DNA from: an uncultured Gemmata sp.
Lineage (GTDB): Bacteria; Planctomycetota; Planctomycetia; Gemmatales; Gemmataceae
Direction: 5' to 3'
Assembly (NCBI GenBank): GCA_937924775.1
Contig: CALDUT010000014.1
Location: 1-64,000, forward strand
Length of the DNA stretch: 64,000 bases
The notes under the pieces were generated by a model. The model had not been told where the DNA came from, ran no database searches, and saw only the letters and a list, made by a program, of their open reading frames with translations. The position numbers and the translations under genes are program-made. Positions within the stretch are counted from its first letter, which is position 1; each line of letters starts with the position of its first letter. Positions 55,348-63,455 of this stretch are shown here, one piece after another.

Positions 55348-57927
55348 GTGGAGAGCGGTTTTGCAACCCTGCCTGGCAGTCTTGCAATTTGCCAGAGTGA
55401 AACGGTGCATGAGGTCCCCGAGGCCCTCGACGTGGACCTGGCAGAGCTTCGGCAGGAGTTGGCCCACTCGGAGCTAGTGGTGTTCGACTTCGAGACTTCG
55501 GGGGTCAGGCCCCGCTTCGCGGTGGTTGCGGGGATCGGCTTCTACTTCCCGGCATCGCGGCGAGTCTTCTACATCAACTGCAACCACGGCCTGCACGACC
55601 CGGACATCCCCCGCTATCCCGAAAAGAAGGTCGCCACCGCGATCCGCCCCTTCTTCCGCGACCGGACCAAGCACGCCGTCGCCCACAACGCCACGTTCGA
55701 TGTCCGCGCGCTTTACCGCCTGGGGATCGACGTGCGGTGCCGCGTCTCCTGCACGATGGTCCTTACCCACCGACTCGATGAGAACCTACGGTCCTTCGGC
55801 AGCGGGCAAACCACGCACTACCACCTGCCCGCCGTGACTTACGGGTTGAAGGAACTGACCCAGGTATTCTTCCGCCGTAAGCCACCGACACTCCATGACG
55901 TGATCGGCGAGCGGAACACCTTGAACGCCCCGCCCCGGCTCGTCGCCGACTACTGCCGAATCGACGTGGTGAACACCTATAACCTTTTCAGCCGCTTCCA
56001 TGCGGTTCTCCGCGTAGGTGACCCTCTGAACCCGTCGCCTCGCGACCTGCTGCGGCGGCACCTTGACCCGGTGTGCCGGCTGGCCGCTGAGATCGACGAC
56101 CCGAACAACTTGGTGCTGGCTCGCATGATGTGGGAAGGCGTCGGCATCGACACCGCCGAGGCCGTCCGTCAAAGGGACCGCTATCAGCGGTCCATCCAGG
56201 CGTGCCGCGACGAAATATGGCGAAGCCTCAATGTCCGCTGGCCACTCGAAACTCCGGCGAACGTGCTGCGGGTGATGCGGAGCTTGGGCGTCAAGGACGA
56301 CTTGGGGTACGACCCCTTCGCCGCCTACCCGGACCCGAGCGTGGACTGGCGGGTATCGGTCGCCAGTGAAGTCTTGCTCGACGTTTACGAGAGCGTCAAC
56401 GACCCGTTCAAGCGGCGGATCATCGCCCTGCTGCTGTCCATGTCACTCATGAAGCAGCGGCTGTCGGCGTTCCTCGACACCCTGCCGGCCAAGGCCCGCT
56501 ACAGCGGCGACCGGCTCTACCCGGACCGCTTCGACAGCACGCTGGTGACGACACGGTTCTCGTCCTCGCCGAACCTCCAGAACCTTCCGGGTAAGGCCGA
56601 CAAGGAGGAGGCTTGGCAGAGGGAACTTCCCAACCCGTGCAAGGAGTACAGCCGAACCCGTAACCTGTTCGTCGCCCGGCCTGGCCGCGTACTGGTGTCC
56701 ATCGACCTCAAGGCCGCCGAGCCGAGGTACATGGCTCTCTTGTTCCAGCGGGCCTTGCGAAGCAGGAGCGAGGACTATCTGGATAAGCGTCGGCGTGCCC
56801 ATCGGGAGCGGCAGGAACGTTACCCGGACCTGATGGCCGCCATGCGGCGGTTGCAGGACAAGAGGCCGACGCAGCCCTTCGAGGTCCAGTGGCCGAACAT
56901 CAACGACGACCCGCTCTGGCGGGTCTTCAAGCACAGCGTGCCCACCGACGACCCCTACAACGCCCTGCTGATCGCGATGGACCCTGCCGGCCACCAGCAG
57001 GCCATCGCTCAAGGGTCCGAAAAGAAGTGGCTCAAGGACAACCGGAATCGAGGCAAGACGGCATTCCTCGCCTTTGCCTACGGGGCGTCCGCCGCAAACC
57101 TGGCCCCCCAACTCGGCTGGAGCCTGGTCCAAACAGAGCAGGCCATCCGCAACATTGAAACCTCCTACCCTACGCTCGTCCCGTTGCGGCAACTGACCCT
57201 TCTGGAGATGATCCACCTGGGTCAGGTCGAAAACCTGTGGGGACGCCCCCGCCGGATCAACGGCTACTACCAACTGGCCCGGCCTGAGCCGGTCACGGTC
57301 CGCTTCCGGCTTCGGCGACCTACTCCCCGGTCCTACGTCGCCCGCATCATCCCCCTGGGATCGACCTCACCCGCCCTGAGCCAGAGCGGCAACCTGGCGG
57401 GCGGCGGCGTGCAAGCATTCGTGGAGCAGTGCTACATCGAGTTGGAGGAGGGAGTTCGCGGCGAGGTCGTCTTGGCCGGCAACCCGGACGGCACACTGGC
57501 CTACGCCGCCCGGAACGACCCGTTCGTGCGTGCCCCGCACTTCAACAACCCGCCGTTCCGCAACATCAACTTCTCGCTCATTCGCTGGGTCAAGGATGGC
57601 GATGGTCTGCGGCGGCTATTCCCCCGGCAGGCCCACGCCTGGCGGATGGCGTTCAACTCGCTCTGCCAGGCGACCGGAGCCGACCACCTTCGCTGGATCA
57701 TGAACAACGTGGACCGGGAGGTTTCCCTCAAGCCCCGATTCCGGGACTGCAAGCTCGTGCTGACCGTCCACGATTCGTTGGTCTACGAGGTTCCCGAAGA
57801 GAAACTGCAACCGTTCGTGAAGTCTGCCCGGCAAGTTGCCTGCCGCCAGCCGCCGTGGGCCGACATCGACTTCAAAGTCGAGGTCGAATGGGGCCGCCGC
57901 TTCGGCGAAATGAAGGAATTGCCCTAA
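55348..57927 (+). CDS. Family A DNA polymerase of element B
   Basis: 859 residues from GTG 55348, one base after the previous stop. No 5' nuclease domain. The 3'-5' exonuclease keeps DFETSG (Asp47), AHNATFDVRALY and VADYCRIDVV. The polymerase domain has motif A SIDLKAAEPRYMA (Asp453), motif B RNRGKTAFLAFAYGAS (Lys570) and motif C VLTVHDSLVYEV: Asp809 is present but the neighbouring Glu is Ser810. About 130 extra residues (near 57255-57650) separate the GRPRRING block from the NSLCQATGADHLRW block before motif C. This looks like a phage- or plasmid-type replicase rather than a repair enzyme. It is unlike the fragment at 1-600, which has HDE. Confidence 0.92.
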   Translation: MESGFATLPGSLAICQSETVHEVPEALDVDLAELRQELAHSELVVFDFETSGVRPRFAVVAGIGFYFPASRRVFYINCNHGLHDPDIPRYPEKKVATAIRPFFRDRTKHAVAHNATFDVRALYRLGIDVRCRVSCTMVLTHRLDENLRSFGSGQTTHYHLPAVTYGLKELTQVFFRRKPPTLHDVIGERNTLNAPPRLVADYCRIDVVNTYNLFSRFHAVLRVGDPLNPSPRDLLRRHLDPVCRLAAEIDDPNNLVLARMMWEGVGIDTAEAVRQRDRYQRSIQACRDEIWRSLNVRWPLETPANVLRVMRSLGVKDDLGYDPFAAYPDPSVDWRVSVASEVLLDVYESVNDPFKRRIIALLLSMSLMKQRLSAFLDTLPAKARYSGDRLYPDRFDSTLVTTRFSSSPNLQNLPGKADKEEAWQRELPNPCKEYSRTRNLFVARPGRVLVSIDLKAAEPRYMALLFQRALRSRSEDYLDKRRRAHRERQERYPDLMAAMRRLQDKRPTQPFEVQWPNINDDPLWRVFKHSVPTDDPYNALLIAMDPAGHQQAIAQGSEKKWLKDNRNRGKTAFLAFAYGASAANLAPQLGWSLVQTEQAIRNIETSYPTLVPLRQLTLLEMIHLGQVENLWGRPRRINGYYQLARPEPVTVRFRLRRPTPRSYVARIIPLGSTSPALSQSGNLAGGGVQAFVEQCYIELEEGVRGEVVLAGNPDGTLAYAARNDPFVRAPHFNNPPFRNINFSLIRWVKDGDGLRRLFPRQAHAWRMAFNSLCQATGADHLRWIMNNVDREVSLKPRFRDCKLVLTVHDSLVYEVPEEKLQPFVKSARQVACRQPPWADIDFKVEVEWGRRFGEMKELP

Positions 57928-57974
57928 CCCCACGCGGGCACGCCCGCACATCCGCGTGCGTTCCCATACTCTAA

Positions 57975-58025
57975 GCGGGTTGCCGTCCGGACCCGACCGA
58001 ATGTCGGGTCCGGGCGGCAACCCGC
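57975..58025. terminator. 23-bp stem-loop after the polymerase gene
   Basis: Two 23-base arms (57975-57997 and 58003-58025) pair with a single G-U around CGAAT. No T run follows, so it may block exonuclease, act as a Rho-dependent or bidirectional barrier, or be a replication-origin hairpin. Confidence 0.7.
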
Positions 58026-58160
58026 CGCGTCAGCATCCGGCTGACGCCGCTAACCGCGATACCGAGTCTTGCCAAACTCCTGTGAAAAAGACTCGCTCCC
58101 AGCGAGGCTGCGGCACGCAAGAGCGTGCTGTAGCACAACTCTGACACGGGAGGGCTTCAC

Positions 58161-58535
58161 ATGGCGAAAACAGACACCGTACGCCGGGTCGTTCCGCTCC
58201 CCGAACCACTCCGCGAGGCGATGCAGAAGGCCCGCGATGCCAAGGGCGAGACGAACGCGGCGTTCGTAGCCGGGGCGGTAGCCGACCACGTTGCCCGCCT
58301 GGTCGAGGGGCTGGAGGCCCTCGGGTATGGCAGGCTTCGGGGGAAACGACGACCCGCCCGGCTACCGTTCTCGGAGGAGGCGGGGACGCTCCAAGCCTTG
58401 CGGGAGGCGAGTGACAAGGTACAGATTCCGGCCATTCAACTCCTGCTTCTCTGCCTGGCAGCGGCGACGACCGATCAGCCCGCGAAGCCGAAGCGGCGGG
58501 GCCGGCGGAAGGCTGTTCGCCCTGATGACGAATGA
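58161..58535 (+). CDS. Small RHH-like protein of element B
   Basis: 124 residues from ATG 58161, with GGGAGGG upstream. The N-terminus VRRVVPLPEPLREAMQKARD followed by an Ala-rich helix (GETNAAFVAGAVADHVARLV) resembles a strand-helix-helix DNA binder. The C-terminus has a Lys/Arg stretch (KPKRRGRRKAV). Role unknown; a second regulator of the rightward arm is possible. Confidence 0.6.
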   Translation: MAKTDTVRRVVPLPEPLREAMQKARDAKGETNAAFVAGAVADHVARLVEGLEALGYGRLRGKRRPARLPFSEEAGTLQALREASDKVQIPAIQLLLLCLAAATTDQPAKPKRRGRRKAVRPDDE

Positions 58536-58704
58536 CAGGCAGACGAATCGCTCCCTTCCGAGCGGCCAGTCCGCAGCCGATTCGCCCATCGCCGGCCAGG
58601 ATCTTCACGCCGAAACCGCTCGCCGCCACACCCGACTCGGAGACGTGAGGAGTGTCTGGCCCCCTGCCTCTCATCGGTGCCAGTACGGCAAACAGGAGGA
58701 GCGG

Positions 58705-59175
58705 ATGAACAATGTCAAACAGATCATTGAGCTTCTGGGCGGCGTCGAGCGGCTGATGCACGAGCCAATTCGGCTCACGGTCGAAGGGTTCATGCCCCTG
58801 AACATCGAGTACATCGGTACGGGGCCGCGAGGCGGCCTACTCTTGTCCATCATGCATCACTACACGCAGCACGGCGACCTCATGCGGGATCCCGACCTGG
58901 TGGTAGAGGTCATCCAGGCCGAGGATCGGTGGCTGCCGGTGTCGTACCAGCAGGATTCGCTCGGGATCTACCAAGAGGCGGTCAGCGTCGAGGGGGAAAA
59001 GCTGGTCGAGCGGTCGCGGCTGGCGGCCGACCTGCGGCGGTTCATGGAGTTATGGAGTCGCAATTTGAAGAGTCAAGGGTTCGTGGAGGCAGCCCGCGTC
59101 CTCGCCCAGCAAAGTGGACAATCCCCGCCTCCTCCGACGACCGGCGAGGACCGCTCGCCCGAACCGAGCGATTAA
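58705..59175 (+). CDS. DUF6908-like protein
   Basis: 156 residues from ATG 58705, with AGGAGG upstream. Conserved-looking blocks: FMPLNIEYIGTGPRGG, MHHYTQHGDLMRDPDLV and WLPVSYQQDSLGIYQE. These match the DUF6908 pattern found on planctomycete and actinobacterial elements and plasmids. Biochemical role is unknown. It belongs to the rightward arm. Confidence 0.75.
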   Translation: MNNVKQIIELLGGVERLMHEPIRLTVEGFMPLNIEYIGTGPRGGLLLSIMHHYTQHGDLMRDPDLVVEVIQAEDRWLPVSYQQDSLGIYQEAVSVEGEKLVERSRLAADLRRFMELWSRNLKSQGFVEAARVLAQQSGQSPPPPTTGEDRSPEPSD

Positions 59176-59525
59176 CGCAGCCAGGTTCGGGGGCACAAGC
59201 TACCGAAGGCCGTGCCGGGTATCGTTCCCACGAAACCTTGACGGGGAGCGGCAGTTACCCGAAAATCAACCTCGGAAAGCACGGCTCCCGCTCGCGGGGG
59301 CGATCTGGCAAGGCCGTTCACACGGCTCTGGCTTTTGCGGCTGGAGGCGGGTGTACGGCCTTTTTGCGTCTCCGGGCCTCGCGGTCCGGGAAAGACGGGA
59401 GGGGCCGTCCTGCCTGGGCCTTGCCAGTGCTTTCCACACGACGCAGGACCAGCGGACGGTCCCCTCCCACCTTCATGGTACGACGGGGCTTCCCCCGACG
59501 CCATTTGGGAGGGAAGGGACTTCGC
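59176..59525. other. 350-base intergenic region of element B
   Basis: Frames continue through it without family features or a fitting start. Some short complementary GC-rich blocks exist (CCGGGCCTCGCGGTCCGGG near 59377) but no clear terminator or promoter. Confidence 0.4.
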
Positions 59526-60965
59526 ATGTCAGAAAGGCGGTCCACGGCTAGCAGCGGCGGCGATGGAAGCGATACCCCCAGCCAGCCGAATACAGAGCGA
59601 CCTGACAACAACCAGCCGACCGTTTGCTGGTGCGGCTGCGGCGGACCTACCAAGTCTCGGTTCGTTCCTGGGCACGATGCCAAGTTCCATAGCCTGGCTA
59701 AGAAGGTCGCACGCGGCCTCGCCACGATGCCGGAGAGGTTCGTCAGCGAGGACGCCAAGGCCGACTTCCTGAAGCACCTTGACGCCGAGCGGGCCAGGGT
59801 TGCAGTGAAGGGGGCAGCCAGGTCCGACCCTACCTCAAAGCCCGGCGACGAAATTGTTACTACCCCCGCATGTGATAAGCCCGCCACCCGAACGGGGCTG
59901 CAACCAGCTCTTTTGCAGGACTTCCCTGCTGGAGAGACGCTGTGCATCGGCATCGACTTCGCCTGGTGGGGTGGTGGGACTTCTCGCCGTTCACAGACTG
60001 ACTCGCTGGTCTTCGCCCAGGTCAGCGGCGAGCAGGCCGGCCCCCTGCATCTGAAGCGGGTCGCTCTGAGTGCGACGTACAACCCCAACGCTGCCGACAC
60101 GGAGCCGAATTGCGACCCTGATGCCAGCCTGGTGCTGCGGGCCGTGCAGGATGTAATCGCAAACCACGCAAGAGCGGACCGTGTAGTGTTGGCCGTTGAT
60201 GCCCCGCTGAGAGCACTGGACCGACCGCACCTACCCGCCCGCAGCCGAAAGGCCGACAAGAAGGCCAGCCAGGGGCAGAACCCAAGTAAGGCGTTGGATT
60301 ATCGGCAGTGCGACCGGGTTGCCCGTGAGGGGCAGGGGCATGATCGCGGCAACAATTGCTGGCGGCACGTCTGGAATGTCCAGCCCGGTGCCCCGCTCTG
60401 TCCCCGCGTCAGGGCTCTCGTGAAGGGCCTTCGCGACCGACTCGGATTCCAGCTCTACACCGATCCCGCCACCGAGGTCGGCAACCGCCTCCTATTCGAG
60501 TGCTTTCCAGGTGAAGCCCTCTGGTCTTTGGGGACCAGAGGGACGTTCGATCCCTATCGGGCAGGTGAGGCGAAGGAGTACAAGCAGGAGAGGTTGAGCG
60601 ATCCGAGATTGTGGGATCTCCCTGCGAGGGAGGCGTGGCGTCCCTGGCCCACCGTTCTTTGCTGGGTTTACCAGGGACTTTACGGCTTCACCGACCGGGA
60701 CGTTCTTGGGGTAACCGAGGAAGGGTTCGCAGGCTGGATGGCTGATTTGATGAAGGCACTGCTTGTGGATGATTTGGTGATGGACAAAAGCCGCCGCAAC
60801 GCTCGGCGAGGGAAGCAACTGGACGATGTAGTGGAATCCGTGAACTGCTTCCTCACGGCGGTTTCGTTCGTGCGGAACCGTGCCCATGTCTGGATCGGTG
60901 ACGATCCGGCGGACGGGCACATTATCGGCCCTGGCCGAGCCCCGACGCCCGCAAAGTCTACCTGA
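59526..60965 (+). CDS. DUF429-like protein with N-terminal zinc-binding motif
   Basis: 479 residues from ATG 59526, with GGGAGGGAAGGG upstream. Near residue 33, VCWCGCGGPTKSRFVPGHDA has C-x-C-x-C plus a His and resembles a short zinc knuckle. From about 140, CIGIDFAWWGGG, VVLAVDAPLRALDR, FECFPGEALW and a C-terminal ESVNCFLTAVSFVRNRAH fit the DUF429 family, a predicted RNase H-fold nuclease. The conserved Asp residues (GIDFA, VDAPL) are present. Role in the element unknown; DNA or RNA processing is possible. Confidence 0.7.
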   Translation: MSERRSTASSGGDGSDTPSQPNTERPDNNQPTVCWCGCGGPTKSRFVPGHDAKFHSLAKKVARGLATMPERFVSEDAKADFLKHLDAERARVAVKGAARSDPTSKPGDEIVTTPACDKPATRTGLQPALLQDFPAGETLCIGIDFAWWGGGTSRRSQTDSLVFAQVSGEQAGPLHLKRVALSATYNPNAADTEPNCDPDASLVLRAVQDVIANHARADRVVLAVDAPLRALDRPHLPARSRKADKKASQGQNPSKALDYRQCDRVAREGQGHDRGNNCWRHVWNVQPGAPLCPRVRALVKGLRDRLGFQLYTDPATEVGNRLLFECFPGEALWSLGTRGTFDPYRAGEAKEYKQERLSDPRLWDLPAREAWRPWPTVLCWVYQGLYGFTDRDVLGVTEEGFAGWMADLMKALLVDDLVMDKSRRNARRGKQLDDVVESVNCFLTAVSFVRNRAHVWIGDDPADGHIIGPGRAPTPAKST

Positions 60966-61096
60966 CCGGAAAAGTCAACTCATTATGACAGACAATCGGC
61001 CCCCGTCGCCGGTCGCCGGGGTTAACAAGACCACCTTGGTCTGCCACATACCCCCTTGTTGGGAAGGAATAGTACAGCCAAGCGGAGGAAATACAC

Positions 61097-61267
61097 ATGG
61101 GCGGCTGTCCGAATTGCCACACGAGTGCCTGGGTTCGATGCAGCGACTGCGGCACTCGGTACTGTGCGAACTGTAGTCGACGACAACACGGCACTGCGAA
61201 GTGCCCTCAGTGCGGATCGACGCGACACCGATTCGCAACTCACCCTGCTGCGAAGCCAGAGCGATGA
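61097..61267 (+). CDS. 56-residue zinc-ribbon protein
   Basis: Small gene with a strong ribosome-binding site (GGAGGAA, six bases before ATG 61097). The protein starts MGGCPNCHTSAWVRCSDCG and holds four C-x2-C pairs (CPNC, CSDC, CANC, CPQC), enough for two zinc sites, and ends HPAAKPER. The NADAR gene begins 47 bases after its stop on the same strand. Partner or regulator role is inferred; no family name is given. Confidence 0.75.
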   Translation: MGGCPNCHTSAWVRCSDCGTRYCANCSRRQHGTAKCPQCGSTRHRFATHPAAKPER

Positions 61268-61314
61268 CTGGAGGGAGGGGTGGTGAACCGCCGGCCAGCA
61301 GGGGGAGGACGGAC

Positions 61315-61920
61315 ATGAATTGGGAAGGGGAAGGCACGGTCCACGAGAATTGCGTCGTGTTCTTCAAGGTCAACGAGGAGTGGGGAGGGCTGTCCAACAT
61401 GAGCAACGACTACCCGCTCCGGGTCAACGGGCTGCGGATCGGCTCCAGCGAGGCCCTGTACCAGGCGTGCCGATTCCCGCACCGGCCCGACTGGCAGCGG
61501 GAGATTCTGGACGCCCCACACGCCATGCAGGCCAAGATGAAGGCCAAGAAGGAGGGGCGGCGGAAGGAACACTCTCGACCCGATTGGGAGGAGATCCAGG
61601 TCGAGATTATGCGGTGGTGCCTGCGGGTGAAGCTAGCCCAGCACTTGAAGAAATTCGGCGGCCTCCTGCGGTGGAGTGCCCCACGACCCATCGTGGAGCA
61701 GTCCCGCAAGGACCGCTTTTGGGGAGCGGTCCTCGAACGCGACGGCATGTTACGTGGGGAGAACCGCCTTGGCCGGCTGTTGATGGAGCTACGCGCGGAG
61801 TTGCTGGCTTGCAGGCAGGCGGGAGAGGAGAGCCGACTGCTGCGAGTTGAGCCGCCGCAGATTCCGGACTTCATGATGCTTGGGAAGCCGGTGGCTGTTA
61901 TCGACAGCACGAGCCAGTAG
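61315..61920 (+). CDS. NADAR-family ADP-ribose hydrolase
   Basis: 201 residues from ATG 61315, with GGGGGAGG upstream. Family blocks: WGGLSNMSNDYPLRVNGLRI, SSEALYQACRFP, RPDWEEIQVEIMRWCLRVKL and IVEQSRKDRFWG, then GENRLGRLLMELR. NADAR proteins remove ADP-ribose from modified guanine in nucleic acids, often as antidotes to DarT-like toxins in defence or toxin-antitoxin modules; some act on riboflavin intermediates. No ADP-ribosyltransferase partner is visible here. It follows the zinc-ribbon gene closely. Confidence 0.85.
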   Translation: MNWEGEGTVHENCVVFFKVNEEWGGLSNMSNDYPLRVNGLRIGSSEALYQACRFPHRPDWQREILDAPHAMQAKMKAKKEGRRKEHSRPDWEEIQVEIMRWCLRVKLAQHLKKFGGLLRWSAPRPIVEQSRKDRFWGAVLERDGMLRGENRLGRLLMELRAELLACRQAGEESRLLRVEPPQIPDFMMLGKPVAVIDSTSQ

Positions 61921-62076
61921 AAGCCTGAGGATCGCGTTGACCGCTGACAGGCATGAGAAGCACTACCAAGGGTTCGGAAAGCTCCTGCAGTCGCCATAGA
62001 TCCAGGGTCTTTTCTTCCACACACGGCGACCGCCGGTGCCTGGTCCACTAACACCATCAACAAGAAAGGGGTCGGT

Positions 62077-62472
62077 ATGATGCAACTCAGCAGTGCCAAG
62101 AACAGCAATGTCCGCCTGCCGCTGCTCGGCACCAGTCTGCTGCTCGGCATTCTCCTGCTGGCCGCCGGCTGCGGCGGGTCCGGGGGCACCGGGAAGAATG
62201 CTGGAGGTGCGAAGGGAGGTCAGAAGGGGCAAATCAACATGACGTTCGAGGAGTTCAAGAAGAACCTGTACGGCGACAACTTCGACCCGAAATCCTGGTC
62301 GCCCCGGCAGAAGTTCTACGAGCAGTTCGGCGAGCCACTGCGGATCACGGACGTGGGCGACTCGACCTACCTCTACTACCAGTGCAAGGACGCCACGGCC
62401 CGCATCGAATGCGGCAAGGGCGAATTCAATTACCAGGACACGATCCGGCCCCTGTCTGTTGACCGCCAGTAG
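62077..62472 (+). CDS. Small lipoprotein of element B
   Basis: 131 residues. The signal LLGTSLLLGILLLAAGC holds the lipobox LAAGC (Cys32), followed by a Gly-rich linker and a small domain (MTFEEFKKNLYGDNFDPKSW). Similar to small planctomycete lipoproteins; no function assigned. Confidence 0.8.
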   Translation: MMQLSSAKNSNVRLPLLGTSLLLGILLLAAGCGGSGGTGKNAGGAKGGQKGQINMTFEEFKKNLYGDNFDPKSWSPRQKFYEQFGEPLRITDVGDSTYLYYQCKDATARIECGKGEFNYQDTIRPLSVDRQ

Positions 62473-62510
62473 TCAGTCGCCGCAACGATCAGTAAAGGGC
62501 AGAATAAGCC

Positions 62511-63455
62511 ATGACTTCGCCACAAGAACGGGCTTCCAGCCGAGAAGGAAAAGACAGCGATCCTGCCAAGTTCGACTCGGAAACCCTGGCCGGGGAGGTC
62601 ATGACCCTCCGGCGGGATCTCTGGCTGTTCCGCACGGTTTACCTGCCGGTGCTCTTGCGATCAGCGAGTCCGGAGCTACTGGAACGCTGGCAGGCGACGG
62701 CCCACCAGCTTGCCACCGCCCTACGACGTGAGGGGCAAGAGCCGCTCAATCCACTGACGCCCGAGCCGGTGCTGGAACTGCTTCAGGGCGGCCAACCGGA
62801 GGGGAGCTTGCGGGTGATGCCGCCTGCGGACAGTTTCGTCCCCGTGGGGGACCGGCATTGCTGGCACCTCTACCCATACTCCGGCCAGGGAGCTGCCGAG
62901 CGGGAAGAGCAGGTGCGGTTCGTGTTGCGGTGGGGCGGAGCCGGCGACGAGCGAGCCGCTGCCCCCTGGCTGGAGTTGCGGCAGGTGCTACCTGCCGTCC
63001 AGGACTTCTTCGTGTCCCTCACCCCGGCCTCGGACAAGAAGCTCGGTGGCTACACCGCCGTGCTGCCGATCTTGGCCGAGTTGGACCCAGCGTTCGCGGT
63101 CCAGGCCCTGGACCGGGGCCGGCTCCTGGCTGTCGTCGAGAGTGACCCCGGCCTGCCGCCCTCGGAGCGGTGGCGTCGGTGTCGAGTGCTGGAGAGCCGG
63201 TTCTACGCCGGCTGCTTGTGCCACGGACTGGCCCTCGTCCTGGAGGCCCTGGCGAACAACCACTTCGCGAAGATCGCCCCGCTCTTGCGGCTGCCCGAGG
63301 TCCACGCGGATGCCTTCTGGGCGGGCTTGATGCCGCGAATCTTGCTCGCCACACTCTATCAAAAAGCAGTCCTGCTCCAGGAGTGGACACTGAAGATCTC
63401 GCCCAGCGACGAGAAAGGGGCGACGGAGGCACACCGCGATGATCGACTACCGTGA
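62511..63455 (+). CDS. Hypothetical protein of element B
   Basis: 314 residues starting MTSPQERASSREGKDSDPAK. Acidic, Leu/Ala-rich and probably mostly helical (LAGEVMTLRRDLWLFRTVYL, HFAKIAPLLRLPEVHADAFW). No signal or membrane segment and no recognised family. It overlaps the next gene by 17 bases, suggesting coupling. Confidence 0.65.
   Translation: MTSPQERASSREGKDSDPAKFDSETLAGEVMTLRRDLWLFRTVYLPVLLRSASPELLERWQATAHQLATALRREGQEPLNPLTPEPVLELLQGGQPEGSLRVMPPADSFVPVGDRHCWHLYPYSGQGAAEREEQVRFVLRWGGAGDERAAAPWLELRQVLPAVQDFFVSLTPASDKKLGGYTAVLPILAELDPAFAVQALDRGRLLAVVESDPGLPPSERWRRCRVLESRFYAGCLCHGLALVLEALANNHFAKIAPLLRLPEVHADAFWAGLMPRILLATLYQKAVLLQEWTLKISPSDEKGATEAHRDDRLP

Noticed and set aside
58291-58704. 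Extension of the DUF6908-like frame upstream of 58705
   Set aside because: The upstream part overlaps the RHH-like gene in another frame, and AGGAGG marks the start at 58705.
58929-59525. Extension of the DUF429-like frame upstream of 59526
   Set aside because: It overlaps the DUF6908-like gene in another frame; a strong ribosome-binding site precedes ATG 59526.
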